Assembly: GCA_041483455.1 (NCBI GenBank)
Contig: JBGPFS010000054.1
Span: 1 to 12,764, forward strand
Source of the DNA: JBGPFS01 sp041483455
GTDB taxonomy: Bacteria; Chloroflexota; Limnocylindria; Limnocylindrales; CSP1-4
DNA: 12,764 bases
Direction: 5' to 3'
Shown: in pieces, positions 6,490 through 12,764 of the stretch
Position numbering within the stretch: position 1 is the first letter of the stretch
How the letters are laid out: each line of letters begins with the position of its first letter
The notes under the pieces: model-generated
Databases searched by the model: none
Told to the model about the DNA's origin: nothing
The model's input: the letters and a program-made list of their open reading frames with translations, nothing else
Position numbers and translations under genes: made by a program

Positions 6490-7812
6490 CTACTGCTGGC
6501 GGACGAAGAAGACGTTCCCGGGACCGTCATACGAGCTCGATTCGCCCCACGCGGCGACGGTCTTCCCGGATCCATCCACGTCGAGCTCGAAGTAGTCCCC
6601 GTATGGGAGTTCGAACCCGGCACTCGACTGGTACGGGTAGCCCTGGTCCGCCGACAGGACGACCTCCGGGCCCCAGGACCGGCCGCCGTCCTCGGACGCC
6701 CGGAGATAGACCCGGTAGCGACCCGTCCGGTCGTCCATCCAGGCCGCCCGGAGCGACGAGCTCCCCGCGGCGACGATGGCCGGGAAGACGTTGTTCGCGC
6801 CGGCGGCCGCCTTCGAGAGGTCCAGACGGGCCGTCCAGGTGGCCCCGCCGTCAGGCGACGTGCGTTCGTAGATCCGCCCAGGACCGGCCGCCACCGTGCT
6901 CAGGCTGTAGAGGGCCTGGAGGCGGCCCGCCCCGTCGCTCGTCAGCGTCATCTGGGCGCCGAAGTACGCCCAGCCGGAGCAGTCGCAGTCCGGGCTGCGC
7001 TCCGAGCGGTCCACGAGGATCGTGGTCCAGGTCGCACCGCGGTCCGCTGAAGTCGTGACGTAGAGGTTCACCGGCCCCGTGGCGCCCCCATTGCGCTCGT
7101 AGCCCGCCCATGCGAACGCGACTCGACCGTCGGGCAGGACCGTGCCGCCGGTCGCCAGCGACCAGCCGAGGATCCCCTGGCCGGTGTCGGTGGCGAGACT
7201 CGTGGTCCAGGTCCGGCCGCCGTCGTGGCTGGCCGAGATGTAGATCTTCTGGATCGCGTTCCAGGCGATGTAGACGTCGTTACCCCGGACGGCCAGGATC
7301 GGCTTGTCGGTCCCCTTCTGGAGCTGCTCGGTGACGACCGTCGGGCTCCAGGTGAGACCGCCGTCGGACGACCGGGTGTAGGCGATCGAGCTCTTCGCTT
7401 CCTGGAGGAACGCCGCGTGCACGGTCCGACCGTCGACCGGGTCGACGACGATCTGGCTGTCGTAGCCGACGTGGCCCGGATCGAGGGCCCGCGCCGGCCC
7501 GAACGTCCGGCCGCCGTCGGCGGAGCGGGCGACGAGGATCCGTCGATCGCAGCCGGTGGGATCGCCGCACCCGGTCAGCGGGGCGGCGCCGACGACGTCG
7601 TAGTGCTTCCAGACCACGAACACGTGCCCGGATCGATCGGCGGCGACTGCCGGCTCCCAGTCGTCGCCCGCAGCGGGTCCGATCCGGATCGGCGCGCTGA
7701 ACCCCGGCGCGACGGCCGCCTGGGCGGTCAGGGCACTGGCCAGGAGCGCGGCCGCGGAGAGCGCGGCGACCCGACCGAGACGGCCTCGCCGGCCAGTGTG
7801 CGACAAGCTCAT
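6490..7812 (-). CDS. Secreted Asp-box (BNR repeat) beta-propeller protein, sialidase-like
   Basis: A 440-residue exported protein. ATG 7812 is preceded by GAGGAGG at seven bases. Residues 1-32 are a signal peptide: R-R-G-R-L-G-R, a hydrophobic run L-S-A-A-A-L-L-A-S-A-L, and A-Q-A at the cleavage site. Six Asp boxes follow: SADGGRTF (97-104), SSDGGLTW (148-155), SHDGGRTW (195-202), SADRGATW (255-262), SPDGGATW (319-326) and SEDGGRSW (373-380), spaced as in a six-bladed propeller. Such proteins include exo-sialidases and other glycosidases, but also non-catalytic propellers. I do not see a clear sialidase F-R-I-P motif or arginine triad, so enzyme activity is doubtful. Two close cysteine pairs (C82/C88 and C276/C278) could be disulfides, fitting export. 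It is convergent with the YcaQ-like gene and divergent from osmC, and stands as its own transcription unit. Confidence 0.85.
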   Translation of the reverse strand: MSLSHTGRRGRLGRVAALSAAALLASALTAQAAVAPGFSAPIRIGPAAGDDWEPAVAADRSGHVFVVWKHYDVVGAAPLTGCGDPTGCDRRILVARSADGGRTFGPARALDPGHVGYDSQIVVDPVDGRTVHAAFLQEAKSSIAYTRSSDGGLTWSPTVVTEQLQKGTDKPILAVRGNDVYIAWNAIQKIYISASHDGGRTWTTSLATDTGQGILGWSLATGGTVLPDGRVAFAWAGYERNGGATGPVNLYVTTSADRGATWTTILVDRSERSPDCDCSGWAYFGAQMTLTSDGAGRLQALYSLSTVAAGPGRIYERTSPDGGATWTARLDLSKAAAGANNVFPAIVAAGSSSLRAAWMDDRTGRYRVYLRASEDGGRSWGPEVVLSADQGYPYQSSAGFELPYGDYFELDVDGSGKTVAAWGESSSYDGPGNVFFVRQQ

Positions 7813-7879
7813 CGGTGTTCCTCCTCGGCCGACCGCCTGGGGCGCGGGCTCGCACCGAGGGGCGGACTGACCAACGGTC

Positions 7880-7912
7880 TCCGAGGATAGGCCTCGGACC
7901 CGGCGGCCGGAA
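7880..7912 (-). promoter_or_regulatory. Candidate promoter of the Asp-box gene with overlapping palindrome
   Basis: On the minus strand, TTCCGG (7912-7907), a 17-bp spacer and TATCCT (7889-7884) are a fair promoter match, placing the start near 7877. The -10 lies inside an inverted repeat: TCCGAGG (7880-7886), five bases, CCTCGGA (7892-7898). A protein bound there would block the promoter. No regulator gene adjoins. Confidence 0.4.
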
Positions 7913-7930
7913 GGCGCCCCCTCGCCCCGG

Positions 7931-7948
7931 TGGTGCTCCAGAGCACCA
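7931..7948. repeat. 18-bp palindrome in the osmC / Asp-box divergent region
   Basis: TGGTGCTC (7931-7938) and GAGCACCA (7941-7948) are perfect 8-bp inverted arms separated by CA, the shape of a dimeric-regulator operator. A second smaller one, GGTCGG-A-CCGACC, lies at 7963-7975. Both are between the two divergent genes and upstream of osmC. I do not recognise the half-site as that of a named regulator. Confidence 0.45.
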
Positions 7949-8065
7949 GGTTCGGTATCGGCGGTCGGACCGACCCGGGTGGCGGCCGCGGCGCCGATCC
8001 GTGGGATGATGCCGCCGACCGTCCCCCAGCCCGGCTCAGGGCCGCCGAATCCGAGGAGAGACCCG

Positions 8066-8509
8066 ATGGCCATCACCCGACGCGCCGACGCCACCTGGCA
8101 GGGCGACCTGCTCTCCGGCAGCGGCACCGTGGCCGCCATGTCGAGCGGCGCCTTCGGGCCGCTGCCCGTGACCTGGGCGTCCCGGACGGAGACCGCCGAC
8201 GGCCGGACGAGTCCCGAGGAGCTCCTCGCGGCGGCCCACGCCAGCTGCTTCGAGATGGCCTTCTCGGGCCGGCTCGCTCGGAACGGCACGCCCGCGGAGC
8301 GCCTGGCGGTCTCGGCGACGGTCACGTTCGACAAGACGGACGCGGGCTGGAAGGTGGCCGCCTCGGCCCTCACCGTGCGCGGCCGCGTCCCGGGCATCGA
8401 CGCGGCGACCTTCGCGGAGCTCGCGGCGGGGGCCAAGGACGGCTGCCCGATCTCCGGCGCCCTGAAGGGCAACGTCGAGCTGAGCGTCGAGGCGACGCTC
8501 GAGGCGTAG
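8066..8509 (+). CDS. OsmC/Ohr-family peroxiredoxin
   Basis: A 147-residue OsmC-superfamily protein, a thiol-dependent peroxidase acting on organic hydroperoxides in the cytoplasm, normally as an intertwined dimer. Both active-site cysteines are present: C61 in A-A-H-A-S-C-F-E-M-A and C127 in D-G-C-P-I-S, the usual reactive and resolving pair. T-S-P-E-E-L-L comes just before the first, as in the family. The N-terminal A-T-W-Q-G-D-L-x-x-G-S-G pattern and G-P-L-P-V-T-W-A-S-R fit the OsmC subgroup (YhfA/OsmC-type) better than Ohr. ATG 8066 has GAGGAG about eight bases upstream; the longer upstream reading has no ribosome site. It is alone on its strand, followed by a convergent gene. The palindromes upstream suggest regulation, possibly by oxidants. 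Confidence 0.93.
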   Translation: MAITRRADATWQGDLLSGSGTVAAMSSGAFGPLPVTWASRTETADGRTSPEELLAAAHASCFEMAFSGRLARNGTPAERLAVSATVTFDKTDAGWKVAASALTVRGRVPGIDAATFAELAAGAKDGCPISGALKGNVELSVEATLEA

Positions 8510-8521
8510 CTCGCGTTCGAG

Positions 8522-8569
8522 GTCGAGTGCACGCCCGATGTCGAGCGCACGTGCCAGGTCGAGCGCGGG
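8522..8569. repeat. Imperfect tandem repeat, 18-bp period, between convergent genes
   Basis: Three successive units begin with GTCGAG at 8522, 8540 and 8558, an exact 18-bp period. The first two units agree at most positions (GTCGAG-Y-GCACG), and the third keeps only GTCGAGCGC. They lie in the 98-bp gap between the osmC stop and the stop of the phosphotriesterase-like gene. No gene fits here. The repeat could be an eroded insertion or a replication-slippage product. Confidence 0.5.
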
Positions 8570-8607
8570 AAGCCGGTCGCCGCGGGGACGAGATCGCAGC
8601 GGGCCGC

Positions 8608-9552
8608 TCAGCTCCCGGCGATGGCGAGGATGCGCTGCGGGTTGTCCACGGTGAGCGTCCGGATCTCCGCGTCGCTCACGCCCCGCTCGCGCAGGCGCGG
8701 CAGGAACGCCTCGGCGATGTAGGCGTAGCCGTTCCCCCCGTAGAACGTGAGCTGGCTGTTGTCGCACACGTCCTGGGAGAGGAGGATCCGGGCGCCGTGG
8801 CCCCGATGGAGCATCTCGAGGATGAGCTCGATGACCCTCGGTTCGCCCTTGCGCTCCATCGGGGTGAAGGCCATGCCGAGGAAGTCACATTCGATCGAAG
8901 CACCCCGTTCGACGATCGCGAGCCAGTGGTCGAGGATCGGGTAGGAGTCGCTGTGCCCGATCACGACCCGGGACGGGTCGGCGCCGGCGGCCTCGAGCAG
9001 ATCGAGCTGTCGGAGCCCGATCGGCGACATGACGGCGTGGGTCGTCACGGCCATGCCGGTCGTCCGGGCGGCCCGACCGGCGGCGCGGAAGACGCGCTCC
9101 TCCTGGGCCGAGACCCATGGCTTGTGGCATCCGATCTCCCCGATGATCCCGGGCCGGACGTCCGTTCCGTCGGCGCCCTCTTCGAATTCGCGGACCATCA
9201 GGTCGGCGAGCTCCTCGACGCTGCGCCGGTCGATGAGCGCATCGGGTGGGTAGTACGGCTCGCGATACCAGCCGGTGCCCATGACGACGAGCAGGCCGGT
9301 CCGGTCGGCGACCCGTCGGAGCCAGGCTGGGTCACGACCGATCCCGGGCAACGTCAGGTCGACGACGCACGAACCCCCGGCGGCGCGAAAGCGCTCGAGC
9401 TCGGCAGCGATGAGGTCCTCGTCGGGAGTGAGCTCCCAGTAGTCGAACCGTTCCGGGATCCGCCACAGGTGGCACTGCGTATGCTCGTGCGGGAGCGTGA
9501 AGCCGAGCTGGCTCGGCGCCACGTCGCCGGTGACCGTTCGCACGTGGGGCAT
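8608..9552 (-). CDS. Phosphotriesterase-family amidohydrolase (PTE-like/lactonase-like)
   Basis: A 314-residue binuclear-metal TIM-barrel hydrolase of the phosphotriesterase family. All ligands are seen: H22 and H24 in L-P-H-E-H, E139 in I-I-G-E-I-G at the position of the bridging carboxylated lysine, H172 in T-T-H-A-V, H200 in V-I-G-H-S-D, and D261 in L-S-Q-D-V-C. A bridging Glu instead of Lys is known in E. coli Php and relatives, so the site should be functional. N-terminal T-V-T-G-D-V-A-P-S-Q-L-G and C-terminal D-N-P-Q-R-I-L also match. ATG 9552 has GGAGGAG five bases upstream, and homology begins here, so the upstream extension is rejected. Natural substrates of this subgroup are mostly lactones or phosphorylated sugar lactones, rarely organophosphates. 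Neighbours give no clue to the substrate. No signal peptide; cytoplasmic. Confidence 0.92.
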   Translation of the reverse strand: MPHVRTVTGDVAPSQLGFTLPHEHTQCHLWRIPERFDYWELTPDEDLIAAELERFRAAGGSCVVDLTLPGIGRDPAWLRRVADRTGLLVVMGTGWYREPYYPPDALIDRRSVEELADLMVREFEEGADGTDVRPGIIGEIGCHKPWVSAQEERVFRAAGRAARTTGMAVTTHAVMSPIGLRQLDLLEAAGADPSRVVIGHSDSYPILDHWLAIVERGASIECDFLGMAFTPMERKGEPRVIELILEMLHRGHGARILLSQDVCDNSQLTFYGGNGYAYIAEAFLPRLRERGVSDAEIRTLTVDNPQRILAIAGS

Positions 9553-9681
9553 CACGTCTCCTCCGTCGTTCCACTTCGTCGTGGTCCAGGCTCCAGAGTA
9601 GCCGCGCGCGACGCCGTCCACCGATGCTCGCCGGCCTCGACCGAGGCCCGCGGTCGTGGCATTTCGCGCGCTGCGTGCGCG

Positions 9682-9710
9682 TTGTCTTGGGCGATCAGGC
9701 ATGCGATAGT
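9682..9710 (+). promoter_or_regulatory. Promoter of the ABC transporter genes
   Basis: TTGTCT (9682-9687), a 17-bp spacer and GATAGT (9705-9710), with TG one base before the -10 (extended -10). The predicted start is near 9717, giving a leader of about 76 nt before the binding-protein ATG. Within the leader, TGACGC (9724-9729) and GCGTCA (9741-9746) can pair or form an operator. Confidence 0.5.
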
Positions 9711-9792
9711 GCGCTGGTCCCGCTGACGCCGCGAGGCGAAGCGTCACGATGCGATGGTGCCGATCGACGCACCGCGATCACCTGGAGGACCC

Positions 9793-10725
9793 ATGCACAG
9801 GACTCTTCGGCTGCCGGCGGGGATCGTCGTGGCCGGGCTGATCTTCGCCGCCTGCAGCTCGACCGCCACGTCGTCGCCAAGCACGGCACCGGCGACAGCG
9901 TCCGCCGGGACGGCCAGCGTCGCGCCGAGCGTGGCCCCGACCGTCGACCCGAGCTCGCTGCTCGGCAAGGTCCTCGCGGCCGGCAAGATCCGGATCTCGA
10001 CCGACCCGAACTACAAGCCGTTCTCGTTCCTCGACCCGAACCAGCAGTACGACGGCTTCGACATCAAGACGGCCCAGGAAGTCGTCAAGCGCCTCGGCGT
10101 CATGTACGGCAAGACCATCACGATCGAGTGGGTCACCCCGAACTGGGACCTGATCACCGCCGGGAACTGGGGCGGCCGCTGGGACATCTCGATCGGCTCG
10201 ATGTCGGTCACGAAGACCCGGGCCAAGGTCGTCGACTTCGCCGACCCGTACTACTACGACTACGGTGGAGTCGCCGTGCCCACGGCCTCCACCGTCACGG
10301 CCCTCGACCAGCTGGCCGGCAAGAGCATCTGCGTCGGCACCGCCACGACCTACGAGCAGTGGCTCAAGGGAACGCTGGAGATCGTCGACCCGAGCATGCT
10401 GACCCCACCCGCCAACGCGAACGTCACCGGCCTCGACACGGACAACCTGTGCGTGCAGGCGATCCAGGCCAAGCGCCCGTTCGATGCCGTCGTCGCGAAT
10501 GCGAACGGCCTGCAGGACGCGGTCAAGCAGGGCCTGCCGATCAAGATGCTGGCCATCCCGCCGATCTTCACGGTCTCGGTCGCGTTCGCTCTCGACAAGA
10601 GCGGCGCGCCCACCGCCGACATGCTGACGGCGCTCAACAAGATCGTCGCGGACATGCACAGCGACGGGACGCTCTCCAAGCTGTCGCTCCAGTACCTGAG
10701 CCGGGACGTCAGCGTCAAGCCGTAG
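9793..10725 (+). CDS. ABC transporter substrate-binding lipoprotein, polar amino acid family (SBP_bac_3)
   Basis: A 310-residue periplasmic-type binding protein anchored as a lipoprotein. The signal peptide ends at a lipobox L-I-F-A-A-C21 (Phe at -3 is slightly unusual), followed by a Ser/Thr/Ala/Pro-rich spacer to about residue 52. The fold signatures are D-P-N-Y-K-P-F-S-F (71-79), the G-F-D-I strand, G-S-M-S-V-T-K-T-R143 with V-D-F-A-D-P-Y-Y-Y, and G-K-S-I-C-V-G-T-A-T-T-Y. R143 matches the arginine that holds a ligand carboxylate in HisJ/LAO. In the second lobe the usual Asp that holds the ligand alpha-amino group seems replaced by N236 (D-A-V-V-A-N). Start ATG 9793 has GGAGG four bases upstream. 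It is first of three transporter genes, separated from the permease by a strong hairpin, which would favour more binding protein than membrane parts. Ligand unknown. Confidence 0.92.
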   Translation: MHRTLRLPAGIVVAGLIFAACSSTATSSPSTAPATASAGTASVAPSVAPTVDPSSLLGKVLAAGKIRISTDPNYKPFSFLDPNQQYDGFDIKTAQEVVKRLGVMYGKTITIEWVTPNWDLITAGNWGGRWDISIGSMSVTKTRAKVVDFADPYYYDYGGVAVPTASTVTALDQLAGKSICVGTATTYEQWLKGTLEIVDPSMLTPPANANVTGLDTDNLCVQAIQAKRPFDAVVANANGLQDAVKQGLPIKMLAIPPIFTVSVAFALDKSGAPTADMLTALNKIVADMHSDGTLSKLSLQYLSRDVSVKP

Positions 10726-10735
10726 CGGATCACCA

Positions 10736-10771
10736 GCGAGACCCCGTCGCCAGGGGGCGGCGGGGTCTCGC
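10736..10771 (+). terminator. Strong intercistronic hairpin after the binding-protein gene
   Basis: A 16-bp arm beginning GCGAGACCCCG (10736-10751) pairs with 10756-10771, ending CGGGGTCTCGC, at 15 of 16 positions plus one G-U, around the 4-nt loop AGGG. It starts 10 bases after the stop codon. There is no T tract. Such hairpins behind binding-protein genes commonly cause partial termination or protect the upstream mRNA. Confidence 0.65.
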
Positions 10772-10860
10772 CGTTCAGGCCCGGGACCCCGGCCGGCGCC
10801 GCGCGCCGACGGACGGCCGCGAACCGGGCGGAGGCCGGTTCAACGAGCTGGGAGAGGCGA

Positions 10861-11700
10861 ATGTCGTTCGGTTCCGGGGCGGGCATGTCAGCCCAGGCCG
10901 TTCCCGACCTGGGCCGGCTGATCATCGACAACGACCGGCGCCGGAGCGGCATCTGGCGCTCGAAATTCCTGGTCACCTGGCTGGTGATCCTGGCCGGCCT
11001 CGCCGCGTTCGTCGTGCTGACGATCAAGCTGGACGCGAACTTCCTGACCCACTCGATCCCGTTCATCATCGGTGGCGCCGGGATGACCGTCTTCGTCTCG
11101 TTCGTGTCGATCACGTTCGCGATCATCCTCGCCGCGTTGGGCGCCCTCGGACGGCTGTCGCGCAACCCGTTCGCCAACGGCGTCGCCAGCTTCTACGTGT
11201 CGCTGGTGCGGGGAACCCCGCTCCTGCTCCAGATCTACTTCATCTACCTGGCCCTGCCGCAGGCGGGGGTCGTCCTGCCCGAGATCGCCTGCGGGATCAT
11301 CGCCCTGGGCTTCAACTACGGGGCCTACATGACGGAGATCTTCCGGGCCGGGATCCAGGCCGTGCCCAGCGGGCAGACCGAGGCGGCGGAGTCGCTCGGG
11401 ATGAACGGGCGCACGACGTTCCTGCGGATCGTCCTCCCGCAGGCGTTCCGGATCATCACCCCGGCCATCGGCAACGACTTCATCGCGATGCTCAAGGATT
11501 CCTCGCTCGTCTCCGTCATCGGCGTCCAGGAGCTCCTGTGGCGGGCCCAGACGGTGGGCCGCCCGACCTTCCAGACGATGCAGACGCTTCTCATCGCCGC
11601 CGGCGTCTACTGGGTCATGACGATCGTGTTCTCCTACTTCCAGGCCCGCCTCGAGAAGCAGCAGGCGACCGGCGATCGCGCCAGCGGAGCTCCCCGGTGA
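10861..11700 (+). CDS. ABC transporter permease, polar amino acid family
   Basis: A 279-residue inner-membrane permease of the PAAT family. After a polar N-terminal tail (res 1-35) there are hydrophobic segments at about 37-56, 64-97, 110-132, 138-160, then 241-262. The cytoplasmic EAA loop that docks the ATPase is clear at about 174-207: E-A-A-E-S-L-G-M-N-G, then L-P-Q-A-F-R-I-I-T-P-A-I-G-N. V-R-G-T-P-L-L-L-Q (116-124) and F-N-Y-G-A-Y-M-T-E-I are also family marks. ATG 10861 has GGGAG seven to ten bases upstream; Met9 is an alternative. Only one permease is encoded, so it probably acts as a homodimer. Its stop overlaps the ATPase start by GTGA. The long polar N-terminus is somewhat larger than in E. 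coli members. Confidence 0.94.
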   Translation: MSFGSGAGMSAQAVPDLGRLIIDNDRRRSGIWRSKFLVTWLVILAGLAAFVVLTIKLDANFLTHSIPFIIGGAGMTVFVSFVSITFAIILAALGALGRLSRNPFANGVASFYVSLVRGTPLLLQIYFIYLALPQAGVVLPEIACGIIALGFNYGAYMTEIFRAGIQAVPSGQTEAAESLGMNGRTTFLRIVLPQAFRIITPAIGNDFIAMLKDSSLVSVIGVQELLWRAQTVGRPTFQTMQTLLIAAGVYWVMTIVFSYFQARLEKQQATGDRASGAPR

Positions 11701-12569
11701 GCTCCCCCACGCCCAAGGCCCTACCTGCGCCGGGCAGCGCCGGCGCCGGCCCGGCCCACGTCATCCATCCCGCCGAGGTGCCCGGGGCGCTCGTCAAGCC
11801 GGGCGCGGAGCCGATCCTCAGGGCGAGTGGGATCGAGAAGTTCTTCGGGACGAACCACGTCCTGCGGGGCTGCTCGATGACCCTCTTCCCGGGCGAGACG
11901 ATCACGATCCTGGGCCGCTCCGGGTCCGGCAAGAGCACGTTCCTGCGCTGCCTGAACTTCCTCGAGGAACCCAGCGCCGGCGCCGTCGACATCCACGGCA
12001 TCAGGGTGGTCGGCGACCCGCTCCACCCTCGCTCGCGACAGACCACGGAGCAGATCCGCCAGCTCCGGCTTCGGGCCGGGATGGTCTTCCAGGAGTTCAA
12101 CCTGTTCCCGCACCTGTCCGTGATCGGCAACCTCATCGAGGCCCCCCTGCACGTGAAGGGGATGGCCAGGGCCGAGGCGATCTCGATCGCGGAGTCCTAC
12201 CTCGAGAAGGTGGGCCTGGCCGACAAGCGCGACGAGTACCCGGCGCGCCTCTCGGGCGGGCAGCGCCAGCGCGTCGCGATCGCCCGGGCGCTGACGATGC
12301 AGCCGGACATCATGCTGTTCGACGAGCCCACGAGCGCGCTGGACCCGTCCCTCGTCGGCGAGGTCCTCAAGGTCATGGCCAGCCTGGCCCACGAAGGCCG
12401 GACGATGATCGTGGTCACCCACGAGATGTCGTTCGCGAAGGAGGCGGCGGACCGCGTCTACTTCATGGAGGAGGGCGAGTTCATCGAGATCGGGCCGGCC
12501 GAGCAGGTCCTCGACAAGCCCCGCGACGAGCGCACGCAGCGGTTCCTCAAGCGCTTCCTCAACTCCTGA
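11697..12569 (+). CDS. ABC transporter ATP-binding protein, polar amino acid family
   Basis: A 290-residue ATPase (GlnQ/HisP type) that powers the importer from the cytoplasmic side. All nucleotide motifs are present: Walker A G-R-S-G-S-G-K-S-T (73-81), Q-loop Q132 in V-F-Q-E-F-N-L-F-P-H, signature L-S-G-G-Q-R-Q-R-V (185-193), Walker B I-M-L-F-D-E (205-210), D-loop S-A-L-D and H242 in V-T-H-E. About 37 residues of Ala/Pro/Gly-rich tail precede the domain, absent from typical 240-residue members. The start is GTG 11697, overlapping the permease stop (GTGA), with GGAG seven bases upstream, so it is translationally coupled. The same frame is open much further upstream, but that DNA codes for the permease and binding protein in other frames. 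An internal start nearer residue 38 cannot be excluded, but no better site is visible. Confidence 0.95.
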   Translation: MSSPTPKALPAPGSAGAGPAHVIHPAEVPGALVKPGAEPILRASGIEKFFGTNHVLRGCSMTLFPGETITILGRSGSGKSTFLRCLNFLEEPSAGAVDIHGIRVVGDPLHPRSRQTTEQIRQLRLRAGMVFQEFNLFPHLSVIGNLIEAPLHVKGMARAEAISIAESYLEKVGLADKRDEYPARLSGGQRQRVAIARALTMQPDIMLFDEPTSALDPSLVGEVLKVMASLAHEGRTMIVVTHEMSFAKEAADRVYFMEEGEFIEIGPAEQVLDKPRDERTQRFLKRFLNS

Positions 12570-12623
12570 CCCACACGCTCGGCCTGCACCGCGCCGTCGT
12601 CGCCGCCTGAGGAAGGATCCCGC

Positions 12624-12764
12624 ATGTTCAGCCGCTGGGGAGCGTTCGTCTATCGCTTCCGCCGTCCCGTCGTGATCGTCGCCATCGCCCTGGCGGCCGT
12701 CATGAGCGTCTTCGCGACCAGGGCCTCTTCCCACCTTTCGTCCGGTGGCTGGCTCGATCCGAGC
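12624..12764 (+). CDS. MMPL/RND-family transporter, N-terminal fragment, 3' truncated
   Basis: Only 47 codons are in the window. The ATG at 12624 has AGGAAGGA about six bases upstream. The peptide begins M-F-S-R-W-G-A-F-V-Y-R-F-R-R-P, then a membrane helix (V-V-I-V-A-I-A-L-A-A-V-M, about res 16-30), and S-S-H-L-S-S-G-G-W-L-D-P, which matches the start of large MMPL proteins of actinobacteria and Chloroflexota (first TM, then the S-S-G-G-x-x-D motif). Those export lipids or small molecules using proton force. It begins 54 bp after the ATPase gene on the same strand; the gap shows no promoter or hairpin, so co-transcription with the importer is possible but a link in function is not implied. 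Confidence 0.75.
   Translation, partial: MFSRWGAFVYRFRRPVVIVAIALAAVMSVFATRASSHLSSGGWLDPS

Noticed and set aside
7979..8065. Longer N-terminus for the OsmC-family protein
   Set aside because: No ribosome site at the upstream codon, and the added residues are Pro/Arg-rich. GAGGAG before ATG 8066 and homology both favour the shorter form.
9624..11696. Giant plus-strand frame fused to the ATPase (about 980 codons)
   Set aside because: Its first 690 codons overlap the binding protein and permease genes in another frame. The ATPase starts at GTG 11697 with a GTGA overlap and a ribosome site.
1..12764. CRISPR array, tRNA, rRNA, riboswitch, insertion sequence or att site
   Set aside because: I looked for regularly spaced direct repeats, cloverleaf-like arms, terminal inverted repeats with a transposase and known aptamer cores, and saw none. 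A Rfam/tRNAscan search would be decisive.

Overview
The window is gene-dense, very GC-rich DNA (third codon positions almost always G or C, frequent GTG/TTG starts, short intergenic gaps). The style and gene content (a SUF cluster with a Rieske ferredoxin, S45-family acylase, Asp-box protein, orphan phosphotriesterase-like hydrolase, MMPL protein, PAAT-type ABC transporter) fit a free-living GC-rich bacterium. An uncultured Chloroflexota lineage (Limnocylindria/Ellin6529-like) is my best guess, with an actinobacterium as the alternative. No marker gene here settles the phylum. I see no rRNA, tRNA, CRISPR array, insertion sequence or phage gene.

Layout, left to right. (1) 1-678, plus strand: the C-terminal part of a penicillin-acylase (Ntn-hydrolase, S45) gene that enters from outside. 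(2) 760-3936, minus strand: sufB-sufD-Rieske ferredoxin, a tightly packed Fe-S assembly operon. It has a good sigma-70-like promoter and an imperfect 27-bp palindrome over the -10 element whose half-site spacing matches IscR/Rrf2 sites. No sufC, sufS or sufU lies beside it. (3) 4038-4965, minus strand: an unrecognised 228-residue single-TM protein with an excellent ribosome binding site, followed by a small membrane-anchored gene that appears frameshifted at a run of five G (plus strand). (4) 5128-6444, plus strand: a YcaQ/AlkX-like winged-helix DNA glycosylase with the Q-phi-D motif. (5) 6490-7812, minus strand: a secreted protein with six Asp boxes (BNR repeats). (6) 8066-8509, plus strand: an OsmC/Ohr-family peroxidase, divergent from the Asp-box gene across a 253-bp region holding several palindromes. 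(7) 8608-9552, minus strand: a phosphotriesterase-family amidohydrolase with all metal ligands. (8) 9793-12569, plus strand: substrate-binding lipoprotein, permease and ATPase of a polar amino acid-type ABC importer, with a good promoter and a strong hairpin between the first two genes. (9) 12624-end, plus strand: the start of an MMPL-family membrane protein, cut by the window end.

How they work together: SufB and SufD are the scaffold subunits for Fe-S cluster assembly and the Rieske protein is a likely client or associated electron carrier. The three ABC genes form one import system. The other genes look like independent single-gene units. I did not find a convincing undescribed multi-gene system. 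The items most worth checking are the putative Fe-S-responsive operator, the apparent frameshift in the small gene upstream of suf, and the altered ligand site in the ABC binding protein.
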